Assembly: GCA_963748105.1 (NCBI GenBank)
Contig: CAVVHP010000004.1
Location: 133,464-197,463 of the forward strand
Reading direction: 5' to 3'
Source: JAKAGZ01 sp963748105
Lineage (GTDB): Bacteria; Bacteroidota; Ignavibacteria; Ignavibacteriales; Ignavibacteriaceae
Length of the DNA stretch: 64,000 bases
In this document: piece by piece, positions 44,097 through 53,528 of the stretch
How positions within the stretch are numbered: position 1 is the first letter of the stretch
Layout of the letters: the number at the start of each line of letters is the position of its first letter
Program-made: the position numbers and the translations under genes
Notes under the pieces: model-generated
What the model was told of the DNA's origin: nothing
Seen by the model: only the letters and a program-made list of their open reading frames with translations
Databases searched by the model: none

Positions 44097-46304
44097 ATGG
44101 AAGAGAATATCAAAAAAAGTAAATATGGAATGCAGATAAAGATTCTGATCGGGTTAATAACCGTCATCATTATTGTATTTATGTTCCCGCGTGGTGAGTC
44201 AATAGAATCAGAATTAACAGTAGGTTCAATATGGACTCATGAAGATCTTATTGCACCCTTTAGTTTTCCAATTGAAAAAGATCCTAAAGAATACCAGCAG
44301 GAATTGAAAAATGCTACCCAAAGCGTTTATCCAGTTTTTTTGAAAAGCTCAAATGCAGAAATCCGTGCGAAAGATTCCTTAAAATCTTACAGCCAATATC
44401 TATTAAAGATTATTGATGAAAGACTGCGTGTAGATTCTCTAAAGAATATGAACCCAACATTTCTTAGTGATGCTACATTAAATACTCTTGGAGATATGAG
44501 GAACCGCACGAACAGTAATTCGAGAATTAATCCATTTTCACTTAGAAATTTTTTTACAACATCTGCTAATCTGCTGACCGACCTGTATAAGAAAGAAATT
44601 ATATCTCTTCCGGAAGATATTACTAGAAAAGACAGCATAGCGGTAAGGAAAGGAAACTTTGACCGGATTGAACCGGTTAATAAATTTCTTATAAAACAAC
44701 AAGCCGAGGAAAATTTAGACAGCAACATTAAAAACAGCGGTTTTACACCGGAATTAAGTGCAGCCTTGCTTGAGTTTACTTCTCATTTTATTTATTCCAC
44801 ATTGATTTATAATCAGAAAAAGACAGAAGAGGAAATAGCACAGGCAAAGAATAATGTATCCCGATACAGCGGAATTGTAAATGAGAATGAAAGAATTGTT
44901 GCCAAGCACGACAGAATTACGAAGGAAGCAAAATTAAAAATTGATTCCTACAAAGCAGCGAAAGGCGAAAAACTTGGCTATGACAGCGATTTACTTCAGA
45001 TGCTTGGTAAGTTTCTGCACATTGGTTTTCTCCTCGCCCTTTTATCTATTTATTTGTATTTGTTCAGAAAAAAAATCTTTTATGATAACAGGAAACTCCT
45101 TCTTCTTGCTATTAACTTTATATTCCTGTCTTTTATTACGTTTTTAATAAACCGGATTTCAGTTAACGCGCCGTTACAATTTTTTATATTTATTCCGGCA
45201 GCTTCAATGTTGCTCACAATTATCTTTGATTCCCGTGTCGGATTTTATTCAACTGTTATTCTTGCTCTGATAACAGGTGGAATAAGGGGAAATGATTATA
45301 CGTTTATGGCGATGAACCTCTTTGCTGGCGCTCTTTCTGTTTACACTGTGCGTGATATCAAAAACCGTTCGCAAATTTTCCGGTCATTTCTATATATACT
45401 TCTTGGATATGTCGTTTCCATTTCTGCTTTCGGACTGGAAAGATTTGCTTCATCAGAAAATTTGCTGATAGAATTTGCTTTTGCAGGTACCAATGCGTTG
45501 ATAAGTCCTGTACTAACTTATGGATTGTTGATATTCTTCGAGAGATTTTTCAGAATTACAACAGATCTTACGCTGCTTGAGCTTTCAAACTTTGACAGAC
45601 CCCTGCTGAAAGAACTGGCCAGGAAAGCTCCGGGTACATTTAATCATTCAATGACAATGGGTACTCTTGCTGAGGCGGCTGCAGAAATAGTAGGTGCTAA
45701 TCCGTTACTTGCGCGTGTGGGCGCATATTATCACGATATTGGCAAAACTATCTCTCCGCAAAATTTTGTAGAGAATCAGCTTAACAGTCAGAATTTACAC
45801 GAAAATTTATCGCCCGAAGAAAGCGTGAGTCTGATAAAAAAACACGTGATCGAAGGGATAAACCTCGCTAAAGAAAATGATATTCCCAAGGAAATAATTG
45901 ATTTTATTCCAATGCACCACGGGACTACTACCATGATGTTCTTTTACGAAAAGGCAAAAAAACTTTATGGTGAAGAGAAGGTAAACATAGATGATTACAG
46001 GTATCCCGGCCCGAAACCCGATTCAAAGGAAACTGCGATTGTAATGCTGGCTGATGGTTGCGAGTCAGCTGTGAGATCAATTGAAGATGCAGATCCAACC
46101 AAGGTAGAAAACTTGATAGATAAAATTATTGGATCGCGCATAAATGAAGATCAACTGGATGAATCGCCGATAACATTCAGGGACATCAATAAAATTAAAG
46201 AATCATTTACAAGCATATTGCTTGGGCAGCATCACAGGCGGATAAGATACCCGAAGCAGGATGAAATGGAAAAGGGCGAAGACACACAGAGTGACGATAA
46301 ATGA
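44097..46304 (+). CDS. 7TM-HD domain phosphodiesterase (PgpH/YqfF-like)
   Basis: A 735-residue membrane enzyme. One N-terminal helix precedes a large extracytoplasmic 7TMR-HDED domain (about residues 45-295). Seven helices follow, then a cytoplasmic HD domain with NHSMTMGTLAEAAAEIVGAN and ARVGAYYHDIGKT (His546, Asp547). In Listeria and relatives PgpH hydrolyses cyclic di-AMP; this activity is inferred here. The later MHHGTTTMMFFYEKA and MLADGCESAVRS blocks match the family. Its stop overlaps the start of xerD by four bases. Confidence 0.88.
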   Translation: MEENIKKSKYGMQIKILIGLITVIIIVFMFPRGESIESELTVGSIWTHEDLIAPFSFPIEKDPKEYQQELKNATQSVYPVFLKSSNAEIRAKDSLKSYSQYLLKIIDERLRVDSLKNMNPTFLSDATLNTLGDMRNRTNSNSRINPFSLRNFFTTSANLLTDLYKKEIISLPEDITRKDSIAVRKGNFDRIEPVNKFLIKQQAEENLDSNIKNSGFTPELSAALLEFTSHFIYSTLIYNQKKTEEEIAQAKNNVSRYSGIVNENERIVAKHDRITKEAKLKIDSYKAAKGEKLGYDSDLLQMLGKFLHIGFLLALLSIYLYLFRKKIFYDNRKLLLLAINFIFLSFITFLINRISVNAPLQFFIFIPAASMLLTIIFDSRVGFYSTVILALITGGIRGNDYTFMAMNLFAGALSVYTVRDIKNRSQIFRSFLYILLGYVVSISAFGLERFASSENLLIEFAFAGTNALISPVLTYGLLIFFERFFRITTDLTLLELSNFDRPLLKELARKAPGTFNHSMTMGTLAEAAAEIVGANPLLARVGAYYHDIGKTISPQNFVENQLNSQNLHENLSPEESVSLIKKHVIEGINLAKENDIPKEIIDFIPMHHGTTTMMFFYEKAKKLYGEEKVNIDDYRYPGPKPDSKETAIVMLADGCESAVRSIEDADPTKVENLIDKIIGSRINEDQLDESPITFRDINKIKESFTSILLGQHHRRIRYPKQDEMEKGEDTQSDDK

Positions 46305-47191
46305 ATCTCTTTTTGAATGAATACCTGTCGGTATTAAAGTTAGAAAAAAATCTTTCCGATAATACAGTCTCTTCCTATAAAAATGATATAAATTCATTTT
46401 TTAATTATCTCGAAGAAAAGAAAATCTCAGACCCTTCCGGTATAAAATATTCTCATATTGTAGGGTACTTTAAATTGCTCAATGATCTTGGACTTGCAAG
46501 CAGTTCAGCTGCGAGGTATTATTCTTCATTAAAGGGGTTTTTCAGCTATCTTTTTTTAAATAAGTACATCACCGAAAATCCGATGGAAAAGATTTCCTCT
46601 CCAAAACTGGCAAAAAATTTGCCGCCGGTATTATCTGTAAATGAAATAGAATCAATTCTATCAAAACCTCGTACGGATAGTAAACTTGGACTGAGAGATA
46701 AATCTTTATTAGAAATGCTTTATGCCTGCGGTACCAGGGTTTCAGAATTAATAAATATTAAATTATCCGATTTGTTCTTCAATGAAGAAGTGATCAGGGT
46801 TTTTGGTAAAGGATCCAAAGAAAGAATTATCCCGATTGGTTCAAGCGCAATTAATTGGGTAAATGAATATTTAAAATCAGGCCGACCATTGTTAGAAAAA
46901 AAAGCAAAAAGTGAAAATTATCTTTTTCTAAATAATCGTGGTTCCAAACTATCGAGAATGGGTGTCTGGAAAATTGTAGACAAGTATGTAAAAGAAGCGG
47001 GAATTGAAAAAGAAGTTCATCCTCATACTTTTCGCCATTCGTTTGCGACGCATCTGCTGGAAGGTGGCGCTGATTTGAGGGCTGTTCAGGAAATGCTCGG
47101 TCACGCAGATATTTCAACGACACAGATTTATACACATATTGACAGGGATTATATCAAACAGGTTCACAAAGATTTTCATCCCAGAGGGTAA
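46301..47191 (+). CDS. xerD: Tyrosine recombinase XerC/XerD
   Basis: A 296-residue recombinase that resolves chromosome dimers at dif during division, with FtsK as its partner. The SAM-like N domain (EYLSVLKLEKNLSDNTVSSYKNDI) is followed by the catalytic domain. All active-site residues are present: Arg146 in CGTRVSEL, Lys in GKGSKER, His and Arg in HTFRHSFATHLLEGG, His in LGHADIS, and Tyr in TTQIYTH. Length is standard for Xer. XerD rather than XerC is suggested by the PPVLSVNEIE block, but not certain. The M50 protease gene starts 4 bases after the stop. Confidence 0.85.
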   Translation: MNLFLNEYLSVLKLEKNLSDNTVSSYKNDINSFFNYLEEKKISDPSGIKYSHIVGYFKLLNDLGLASSSAARYYSSLKGFFSYLFLNKYITENPMEKISSPKLAKNLPPVLSVNEIESILSKPRTDSKLGLRDKSLLEMLYACGTRVSELINIKLSDLFFNEEVIRVFGKGSKERIIPIGSSAINWVNEYLKSGRPLLEKKAKSENYLFLNNRGSKLSRMGVWKIVDKYVKEAGIEKEVHPHTFRHSFATHLLEGGADLRAVQEMLGHADISTTQIYTHIDRDYIKQVHKDFHPRG

Positions 47192-47195
47192 TAAT

Positions 47196-47855
47196 TTGCC
47201 GGATATACACGTAAGCCAGAAGTTAATTTCATTTATAACTTTTCTTCCAATGTTTCTCATTTCAATAGCAATACATGAGTTTGCCCATGCATTTGTTGCA
47301 AACAGGCTTGGAGATGATACAGCGAAAAAGCAGGGAAGACTCACCTTAAACCCGATTAAACACGCAGATATTGTCGGAACGATTATTATGCCGCTTGCTT
47401 CTTTTGCATCTGGATTTGCACTTATCGGCTGGGCAAAGCCTGTGCCTGTTGATAGAAGTAATTTTAAAAATCAATTAAAAGATGACGCTTTTGTTTCCTT
47501 TGCAGGTCCACTTTCAAATTTTATTCTGGCAATTTTATTTTTCATCGGCTTTCTTATTGTCTTAAATTCTTCACTTGGCAACGAACAGTATCTGGTAAAT
47601 ATTTTATGGTACGGTGTATTTTTCAACGTTTTTCTTTTTGCTTTTAATTTAATTCCTATACCTCCTCTGGATGGTTCTCATATACTCTTTGATCTATTTC
47701 CTAACAGGTTTACAGCATCTATTATGAAACTTGGGCTTTACGGTTCTCTTATTTTGCTTTTTCTGATTTATAGCCCCCTGTGGGGATTATTTATGAAATT
47801 TGTTAATTTCATACTGAGTTTATTCCTCAAAGTTGGCAATGTGTCTAATGGCTGA
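47196..47855 (+). CDS. Site-2 protease family membrane metalloprotease (M50)
   Basis: A 219-residue membrane zinc protease. I choose the TTG at 47196, just after the xerD stop; the open frame further upstream overlaps xerD. The zinc motif is HEFAH in SIAIHEFAHAFVANRLGD. The second metal ligand lies in NLIPIPPLDGSHIL. RLTLNPIKHADIVGTIIMP and GWAKPVPVD are also M50B landmarks. No PDZ domain, so it belongs to the short family. Natural substrates are unknown. Confidence 0.88.
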   Translation: MPDIHVSQKLISFITFLPMFLISIAIHEFAHAFVANRLGDDTAKKQGRLTLNPIKHADIVGTIIMPLASFASGFALIGWAKPVPVDRSNFKNQLKDDAFVSFAGPLSNFILAILFFIGFLIVLNSSLGNEQYLVNILWYGVFFNVFLFAFNLIPIPPLDGSHILFDLFPNRFTASIMKLGLYGSLILLFLIYSPLWGLFMKFVNFILSLFLKVGNVSNG

Positions 47856-48897
47856 TTTAAAAATATTTATTCTTGTACTACTTCTTTTATTGACCAGCTG
47901 TGGTGAAAACACGAAACAGCATCGTGAAAAACCTGAACCCGTGAACAATACGAAATCTGTTCAAACACAAAAAAACCACACAGATAGTTTTATTTTTGTT
48001 GGGATGATTGAACACAAAGCAGGGTTATATAAATATGACTTTTCTAAAAGGAAGTATTCACAATTCTGGTCAAATTATAATGAGCAGGTAGTTGAACTTT
48101 CTTATTCACCGGATAAAATGAAGGCCTTTTTTCTAACTGCCGGTCACTTTGGCAAAAAAAATATTTTCCCGTATATAACGCGCGTAAAACTTTATGAGAT
48201 TAATATTGATTCTTCAAAGGTAAGGTTTATTAAAAGAATTGGAGATGGGATCCAGGTATTTACACAATGGGAAGACAAAAATAATTTCAGAATTGTAATT
48301 AACAGGATAGACAAGATTGTTGCAACATATATCAGGCAGCAGACTTTTATTTACAATATTTTCGGTAAAGAATTATTGAACGAAACAAAAATATTTGATC
48401 TGACAAAGAATGGCTATCCGCGTCCTGCTCAAAATCCTGATAATTTAAATTCGCCATCCAAAAGATTTACTGTTTTGAATAAAGGTAAAGACACAACACA
48501 GGTATACCTTCAGGATCATGACAAGGGTGAACAGTATTATGTTTTAGGAAATGGTCAAAAAATTAATAAAATCCGCTGGTCGGAAGATGAAAAATATTTA
48601 ATACTCTCAACAATTGATCTTAACATTAATAAAAAAACTTTGAATGCAAATGTACTAGAAACATCAACATTGGTTATTTATAACATTAATAAGTATCAAA
48701 TTGTCAAGCAATGGAATGGAGATGGGGTTAAAAACTTCTATATTAGGAATGATTTCCTGATATTTGATAACGGATTCCGGGAGAATTCCAGAGTAGATAT
48801 TTTTAACCTGAAAAAGATGAACCAATTTGACGAAATAAAAATTAAGCGTGGGTGCGGATTGAGAAATATTCCTGAAATTCCAAATTACAGGTCATAG
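47848..48897 (+). CDS. Hypothetical lipoprotein
   Basis: I choose ATG 47848 (MADLKIFILVLLLLLTSCGEN), with a lipobox LTSC, overlapping the M50 stop. The mature 330 residues have no known domain. Segments such as FIFVGMIEHKAGLYKYDFSKRKYSQFWS, VVELSYSPDKMKAFFLTAG and IRWSEDEKYLILSTIDLN look like blades of a TolB/WD-like propeller (a residue pair SP/SED before D-K or E-K and hydrophobic strands). The stop overlaps the GTG of the ABC exporter, so they are translated together. Confidence 0.55.
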   Translation: MADLKIFILVLLLLLTSCGENTKQHREKPEPVNNTKSVQTQKNHTDSFIFVGMIEHKAGLYKYDFSKRKYSQFWSNYNEQVVELSYSPDKMKAFFLTAGHFGKKNIFPYITRVKLYEINIDSSKVRFIKRIGDGIQVFTQWEDKNNFRIVINRIDKIVATYIRQQTFIYNIFGKELLNETKIFDLTKNGYPRPAQNPDNLNSPSKRFTVLNKGKDTTQVYLQDHDKGEQYYVLGNGQKINKIRWSEDEKYLILSTIDLNINKKTLNANVLETSTLVIYNINKYQIVKQWNGDGVKNFYIRNDFLIFDNGFRENSRVDIFNLKKMNQFDEIKIKRGCGLRNIPEIPNYRS

Positions 48898-50745
48898 TGA
48901 AAACCTATCTCAGAATATTAAATTATGTAAAACCCTACTGGAAATACATTGGTATTTCAGTTGTTTGTACAATAATGTATGCGCTGCTGAACGGTGTTTC
49001 TGTCTACCTGACAATTCCACTTCTTGATACTCTCTTTCAGCAGAAACAAAAAGCCGCAACTGTTACAACAACAAGTCCGGCAGCAAGCATTTTACCGGAT
49101 TGGGTACTGAAAATTGGTAACGATATTTCGCAGGAATTTAACAAGCTTATTTTAAGCGGCGATAAAATTGATGCTCTTGATAAAAATTTGTTTTGTTGTT
49201 TTCATTCGCCTTCTTTTAAAAAATATTTTCGGATACCTGCAGGCATATTTCCTTGCGCACGTTGAACAGGGCTCAATGAAAGATTTGCGGAACGAAGCAT
49301 ATAAACATCTCCATAAATTACCGATGAGCTTTTTTAAAAAGGAGCGCGTGGGAAATTTAATATCGAGAATTACTAACGATGTTAATATTGTGCAAACCAG
49401 TATATCAGCTGCGTTCCTTAATATGATACGCGAACCGCTTTCAATAATTGTTTTTCTTGGTATCGCAATCAGCATAAGCTGGAAACTTACACTTCTTGCG
49501 CTGGTAATTCTTCCTGTCTCTATGTTCATCATAGCCTGGATAGGTCTAAAATTGCGGAAGCAAAGTTATTTTATTCAGGAAAAAATGGCTGACATCACTA
49601 GCATTCTGCAGGAAACCATTTCGGGTGTGAAAATAGTTAAAGCATTTGGAATGGAGAAGTACGAGAATAATAAATTTATGAGAGAGACCTATAATTTCTT
49701 TAAGCTGATGCTTCGGATAGTTCGTGTTAGAAATGCATCTTCTCCAATCACAGAAATTTTAAGTACAGGTGTGGGAGTTGTAATTATATATTTTGGCGGG
49801 CTGCTTGTATTAAAAGAGCAAACTCTTACCGCAAGTGAATTTATGGGATTTCTTTTCGCAATTTTCCAGATGATGCCCCCTATAAAAGAACTAAGCGGAG
49901 TCAATAACAGGATACAGGAGTCAAGCGCAGCTGGCGATAGGATCTTTGAAATAATTGATATCCAGCCAAGCATTAAAAATTCAGAAAAAGCGATTGAAGT
50001 TACGGGATTTAAGGACTCACTAAATCTAGATCACGTTTTCTTTCATTATGAAGACTCTGAGGAACTTGTATTAAATGATGTGAACTTTAACGTTAACCGC
50101 GGTGAGATAGTAGCCCTGGTTGGACCAAGCGGAGGCGGTAAATCCACACTGGTGGATCTTATTCCAAGATTTTACGATCCTACAGATGGCCGAATATTAC
50201 TGGACGGAATTGATATAAGAGAAATTAAAATTGAAAATCTCCGGGAGTTGATGGGAATTGTAACACAGGAAACTTTTCTTTTTAATGAATCGATTAGAAA
50301 TAATATTGCATATGGGCTAGGTGAATATCCTGAAGAAAAAATAATCGAAGCTGCTAAAACTGCAAACGCTCACAATTTTATTATGCAAATGCCCGAGGAC
50401 TACAATACAGTAATAGGTGAGAGAGGCATGAAGATTTCCGGCGGACAGAGGCAGAGGCTTTCTATTGCCAGAGCACTTTTGAAAAATCCTGAAATCATGA
50501 TATTTGATGAAGCTACTTCCGCACTTGATAACGAATCGGAATTGCTCGTGCAGGAAGCTATTGAAAGGCTTATGGTAAACAGGACTACGATTGTTATAGC
50601 TCACAGGTTAAGCACAATTAGAAATGCAACCCGGATAATAGTTCTTGATAAGGGACGAATTATTCAAAAAGGTACGCACGATGAATTAATTCTTGAAAAG
50701 AAAGGCTTGTATAAGAAACTTTATGAAATGCAATTCAGAGACTAA
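48897..50745 (+). CDS. ABC exporter, MsbA-like permease-ATPase fusion (indel near 49176)
   Basis: Half-transporter of about 615 residues with a GTG start. The membrane domain begins ILNYVKPYWKYIGISVVCTIMYALL. The frame is lost after DALD; dropping one T near 49176 gives DALIKICFVVFIRLLLKNIFGYLQAYFLAHVEQG, which continues the domain. The ATPase domain is complete: Walker A GPSGGGKST, Q-loop GIVTQETFLF, signature ISGGQRQRLS, Walker B IMIFDEATSALD and the H-loop AHRLSTI. MsbA-type exporters flip lipid A or other lipids. The neighbouring O-antigen-ligase-like gene fits an envelope role, but the substrate is not proven. Confidence 0.88.
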
Positions 50746-50819
50746 TTTATCAATACTCCAATTCAATAAAATTAAAATCGCCAGGATAATAATTTGGTGA
50801 ATGCCGGATAAAATCATTT

Positions 50820-52889
50820 ATGGAAAAAAGCCGAACAATTAAAATCCTTGACGGAATGATCTACTTTTTTATGGTATTGTTCCTGTTGAGTCTGACCAAT
50901 TCAATTTTTGTTAACCAGATAGGATATTATTTTGCTCTGATTGTTATACTTGTCAGGCTTGCTATTACGCGGGAAAACCAGTTTCAAAAAACCGGAATGG
51001 AGATTGCATTTATCTGGTTTCTTGCTGCTGAAATTATTTCGCTTATTATTACTCAGGATCATGGTGGAGCTATACACAATGCATTGAAAAAGGCACTTTT
51101 AATACCGCTTATTTACACAACAATTGCTGCAACACCAGATCTGGAAAGGGGGAAGAAATACTTTAAAATTTATATAGGTGCTTCGCTACTTACCGTACTT
51201 ATCTATCTTTTCTTTTCGTACAGGTTTTATATATACAACCTTTATAGCATCGAACAATCTGGCCCTTCGCTGTTTCAATATCCCATTACTGCTGCTGAAA
51301 TTCTGACATTCACAGTAGTTTTCCTGTTTGCTTTTTTTGTTAACGAAAAGACCTCTGTTAAAAACAAAATTTTATTATTCGTTGCATTTACATTTTCGCT
51401 GCTTGCCCTTGTTTCAACCTATAAAAGGACAGGGTGGACGGGAGCAATCTTTGGAATTTTTATCGTCCTTCTCATTAAAAAACAATGGAAAATAATTATT
51501 CCCTTTTTCCTGGTAATCATTGCTTTGTTCGTCACTCAAAAAAATATCAGCCAGGTAAAGGTATTTGATTATTCCCCAGGAAAATTGACAAAGAATTATT
51601 CCTACAATACGGATGGAAGAGCATATGATATTACACCGGTTGACAGCATTTATTACGTCAGTGATTATGAAAACGGGTTAGTAAAATACAGGGATAAAAA
51701 AGAACTCAGTAAAATGAAATTAGCTGCACCTGTTGGAGCATTGCGTCACTGGAAAGATAAATATTATGTAGCAAGTTTAATTGACAGCCGTTTTGTGTTG
51801 CTTAAAAAGACGGATAACGGGATGAAGGTGATGACGGATTTCTTAACTCCCGGCATCACCTACGACTTCAAAATCGCCAATGGTTTCTGTTATGTGATAG
51901 ATAATGATAGTGGCCTAACTGTTTTTAGGAACCCGAAAAACTTACTAGATACTTTAAGATTTAGCAATCTGAATAAATATACAAACCTCTTTGCTGATTC
52001 ATCCAATCTGATTTTATACTCGGCACCGAGAAAAATATCATTAGTAAAACTTAATAAAGGATTACCTGCTGATTCTGTTATTAACTTTACTGATGATTCA
52101 GATATTGATGAGGTTTTCTTTACTGATCAAAAATTATTTGTAAGTGACGGTAATGGCCTGAAACTATTTGATGTAAGTAGTTCCGGGATAACCGTGCTGG
52201 ATTCTCTCCCTTCAATCAAACATCTTTATCACTGGGATCAGAACGGGAATAAACTTTTTACGGCTGATCTCAACGGAAACTTTTACGAACTAAAATACCC
52301 GGTTGGCAACAAAATTGAAATCCTGGCTACAGATAATCTTGGTTTCAATCCGCAAAGTATAACCTATAACGATGGAAAAATTTACACTTCGTTTGTAAAA
52401 AGAAGCAGGTTGCTCAGCATATTCGATCCATATCATCCTTCAAACACAGTACGCTTTGAACTTTGGAAAGCGGGCTGGAAGATGTTTAAGGATCACCCGT
52501 TGTTTGGTGTAGGCGATATTGATCTTCAAAAATTATATAAACAGTACAAAAAGCCTTACGACAAAGAATTGCAAGGGCATATGCACAATAATTTTATTCA
52601 TGTACTCGTTACCCTCGGGTTGTTTGGATTTTTAGCGTTTTGTTATTTAATCTTCAAAATAATTTCAATTGAATGGAAGATTTATAATGAGACAAAAGAT
52701 ATCCCATTTATTTCTTCTTATGCAATTGGAGCACTGGCGGCTTTCTGTGCTTTCCTGGTGGCGGGATTAACTGAAATGAATTTCGGAGATCACGAGATTA
52801 TTACATTGGTCTGGTTTTCATTCGGATTAAATTATGCTCTTTACAACTATTATAAAAAGCATATGAAAAAAGAAAAAGTGATGCCTTAA
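50820..52889 (+). CDS. O-antigen ligase-like membrane protein with a large inserted soluble domain
   Basis: A 689-residue protein. Residues 1-240 carry about ten hydrophobic helices. The final part has the Wzy_C pattern FELWKAGWKMFKDHPLFGVGDIDLQ, HMHNNFIHVLVTLGLFG and two helices. Between them, about residues 250-540, is a soluble stretch of repeated beta-strand units (SIYYVSDYENGLVKYRD; KYYVASLIDSRFVLLKK; FCYVIDNDSGLTVFRN; KLFVSDGNGLKLFDV), which reads like a beta-propeller. Normal ligases have only a short periplasmic loop there. WaaL/Wzy enzymes join or polymerise lipid-linked glycans; the role of the insert is unknown. Confidence 0.8.
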   Translation: MEKSRTIKILDGMIYFFMVLFLLSLTNSIFVNQIGYYFALIVILVRLAITRENQFQKTGMEIAFIWFLAAEIISLIITQDHGGAIHNALKKALLIPLIYTTIAATPDLERGKKYFKIYIGASLLTVLIYLFFSYRFYIYNLYSIEQSGPSLFQYPITAAEILTFTVVFLFAFFVNEKTSVKNKILLFVAFTFSLLALVSTYKRTGWTGAIFGIFIVLLIKKQWKIIIPFFLVIIALFVTQKNISQVKVFDYSPGKLTKNYSYNTDGRAYDITPVDSIYYVSDYENGLVKYRDKKELSKMKLAAPVGALRHWKDKYYVASLIDSRFVLLKKTDNGMKVMTDFLTPGITYDFKIANGFCYVIDNDSGLTVFRNPKNLLDTLRFSNLNKYTNLFADSSNLILYSAPRKISLVKLNKGLPADSVINFTDDSDIDEVFFTDQKLFVSDGNGLKLFDVSSSGITVLDSLPSIKHLYHWDQNGNKLFTADLNGNFYELKYPVGNKIEILATDNLGFNPQSITYNDGKIYTSFVKRSRLLSIFDPYHPSNTVRFELWKAGWKMFKDHPLFGVGDIDLQKLYKQYKKPYDKELQGHMHNNFIHVLVTLGLFGFLAFCYLIFKIISIEWKIYNETKDIPFISSYAIGALAAFCAFLVAGLTEMNFGDHEIITLVWFSFGLNYALYNYYKKHMKKEKVMP

Positions 52890-52911
52890 AGTAATTTTGT
52901 TTAGAACAATT

Positions 52912-53382
52912 TCAATTAAAATAATATCTTGCTCCAAAGGCAGCATCAATTTTAAATTGTGTACCCGGCGCAACATATAGCAACGGTGCAATTTCCAGGA
53001 AAACATCTAATGGCGTTTGAGAAGCCATCCATTCAAGGCCAAGAACAGCTCTGAAACCAAACTTGGTTCCTACTTTGCTGTTACCTGCCTTTAGTTTTAA
53101 TCCTGGTCCGTAATAAAGAACAAATTTTTCTTCAGACTGTATTCCAGAAAATGAATGCCATAAATAATCGGCATGCAGATTAACACCGTTATCATCTTTT
53201 GCGAAAGAAAACCCCACACCAAAATCCATAGCGTTTAATTCATTGGCCCATATTTTCCCACTGAAGCCTGTTGGCTGACCAATCATTATGCCGGCTCCAA
53301 AGCCTTTATCCTGAGCCTTAATATTTATATCAGCAAAAACGATAAAAATCATTATTAATAGAAATACAGGAAGCCTTTTCAT
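52912..53382 (-). CDS. Small predicted outer-membrane protein
   Basis: A 156-residue protein on the minus strand with a signal peptide ending IKAQ. The mature part has GAGIMIGQPTGFSGKIW and alternating strands, ending in YYFN; aromatic C termini are typical of outer-membrane barrels. No known domain is recognised. It faces the O-antigen-ligase gene tail to tail, with 22 bases between the stops. Confidence 0.6.
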   Translation of the reverse strand: MKRLPVFLLIMIFIVFADINIKAQDKGFGAGIMIGQPTGFSGKIWANELNAMDFGVGFSFAKDDNGVNLHADYLWHSFSGIQSEEKFVLYYGPGLKLKAGNSKVGTKFGFRAVLGLEWMASQTPLDVFLEIAPLLYVAPGTQFKIDAAFGARYYFN

Positions 53383-53528
53383 TCGTTACATCCTTGATAA
53401 TTATTAAAATTATTGCCAAAAATACATTTTTTAGTTTATTATTAAAACCTTTACTTGTAAATAGTTACACCTTTCTTTAATTTTTTACTTAGTCAAATGC
53501 TATTTAGTTCTAACCAGCGGAGATTATA

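Noticed and set aside
46301..47191. XerD as the integrase of a mobile island
   Set aside because: It is embedded in a tight housekeeping-type operon, has normal Xer length and motifs, and no attachment repeats are near; FtsK is also in the window.
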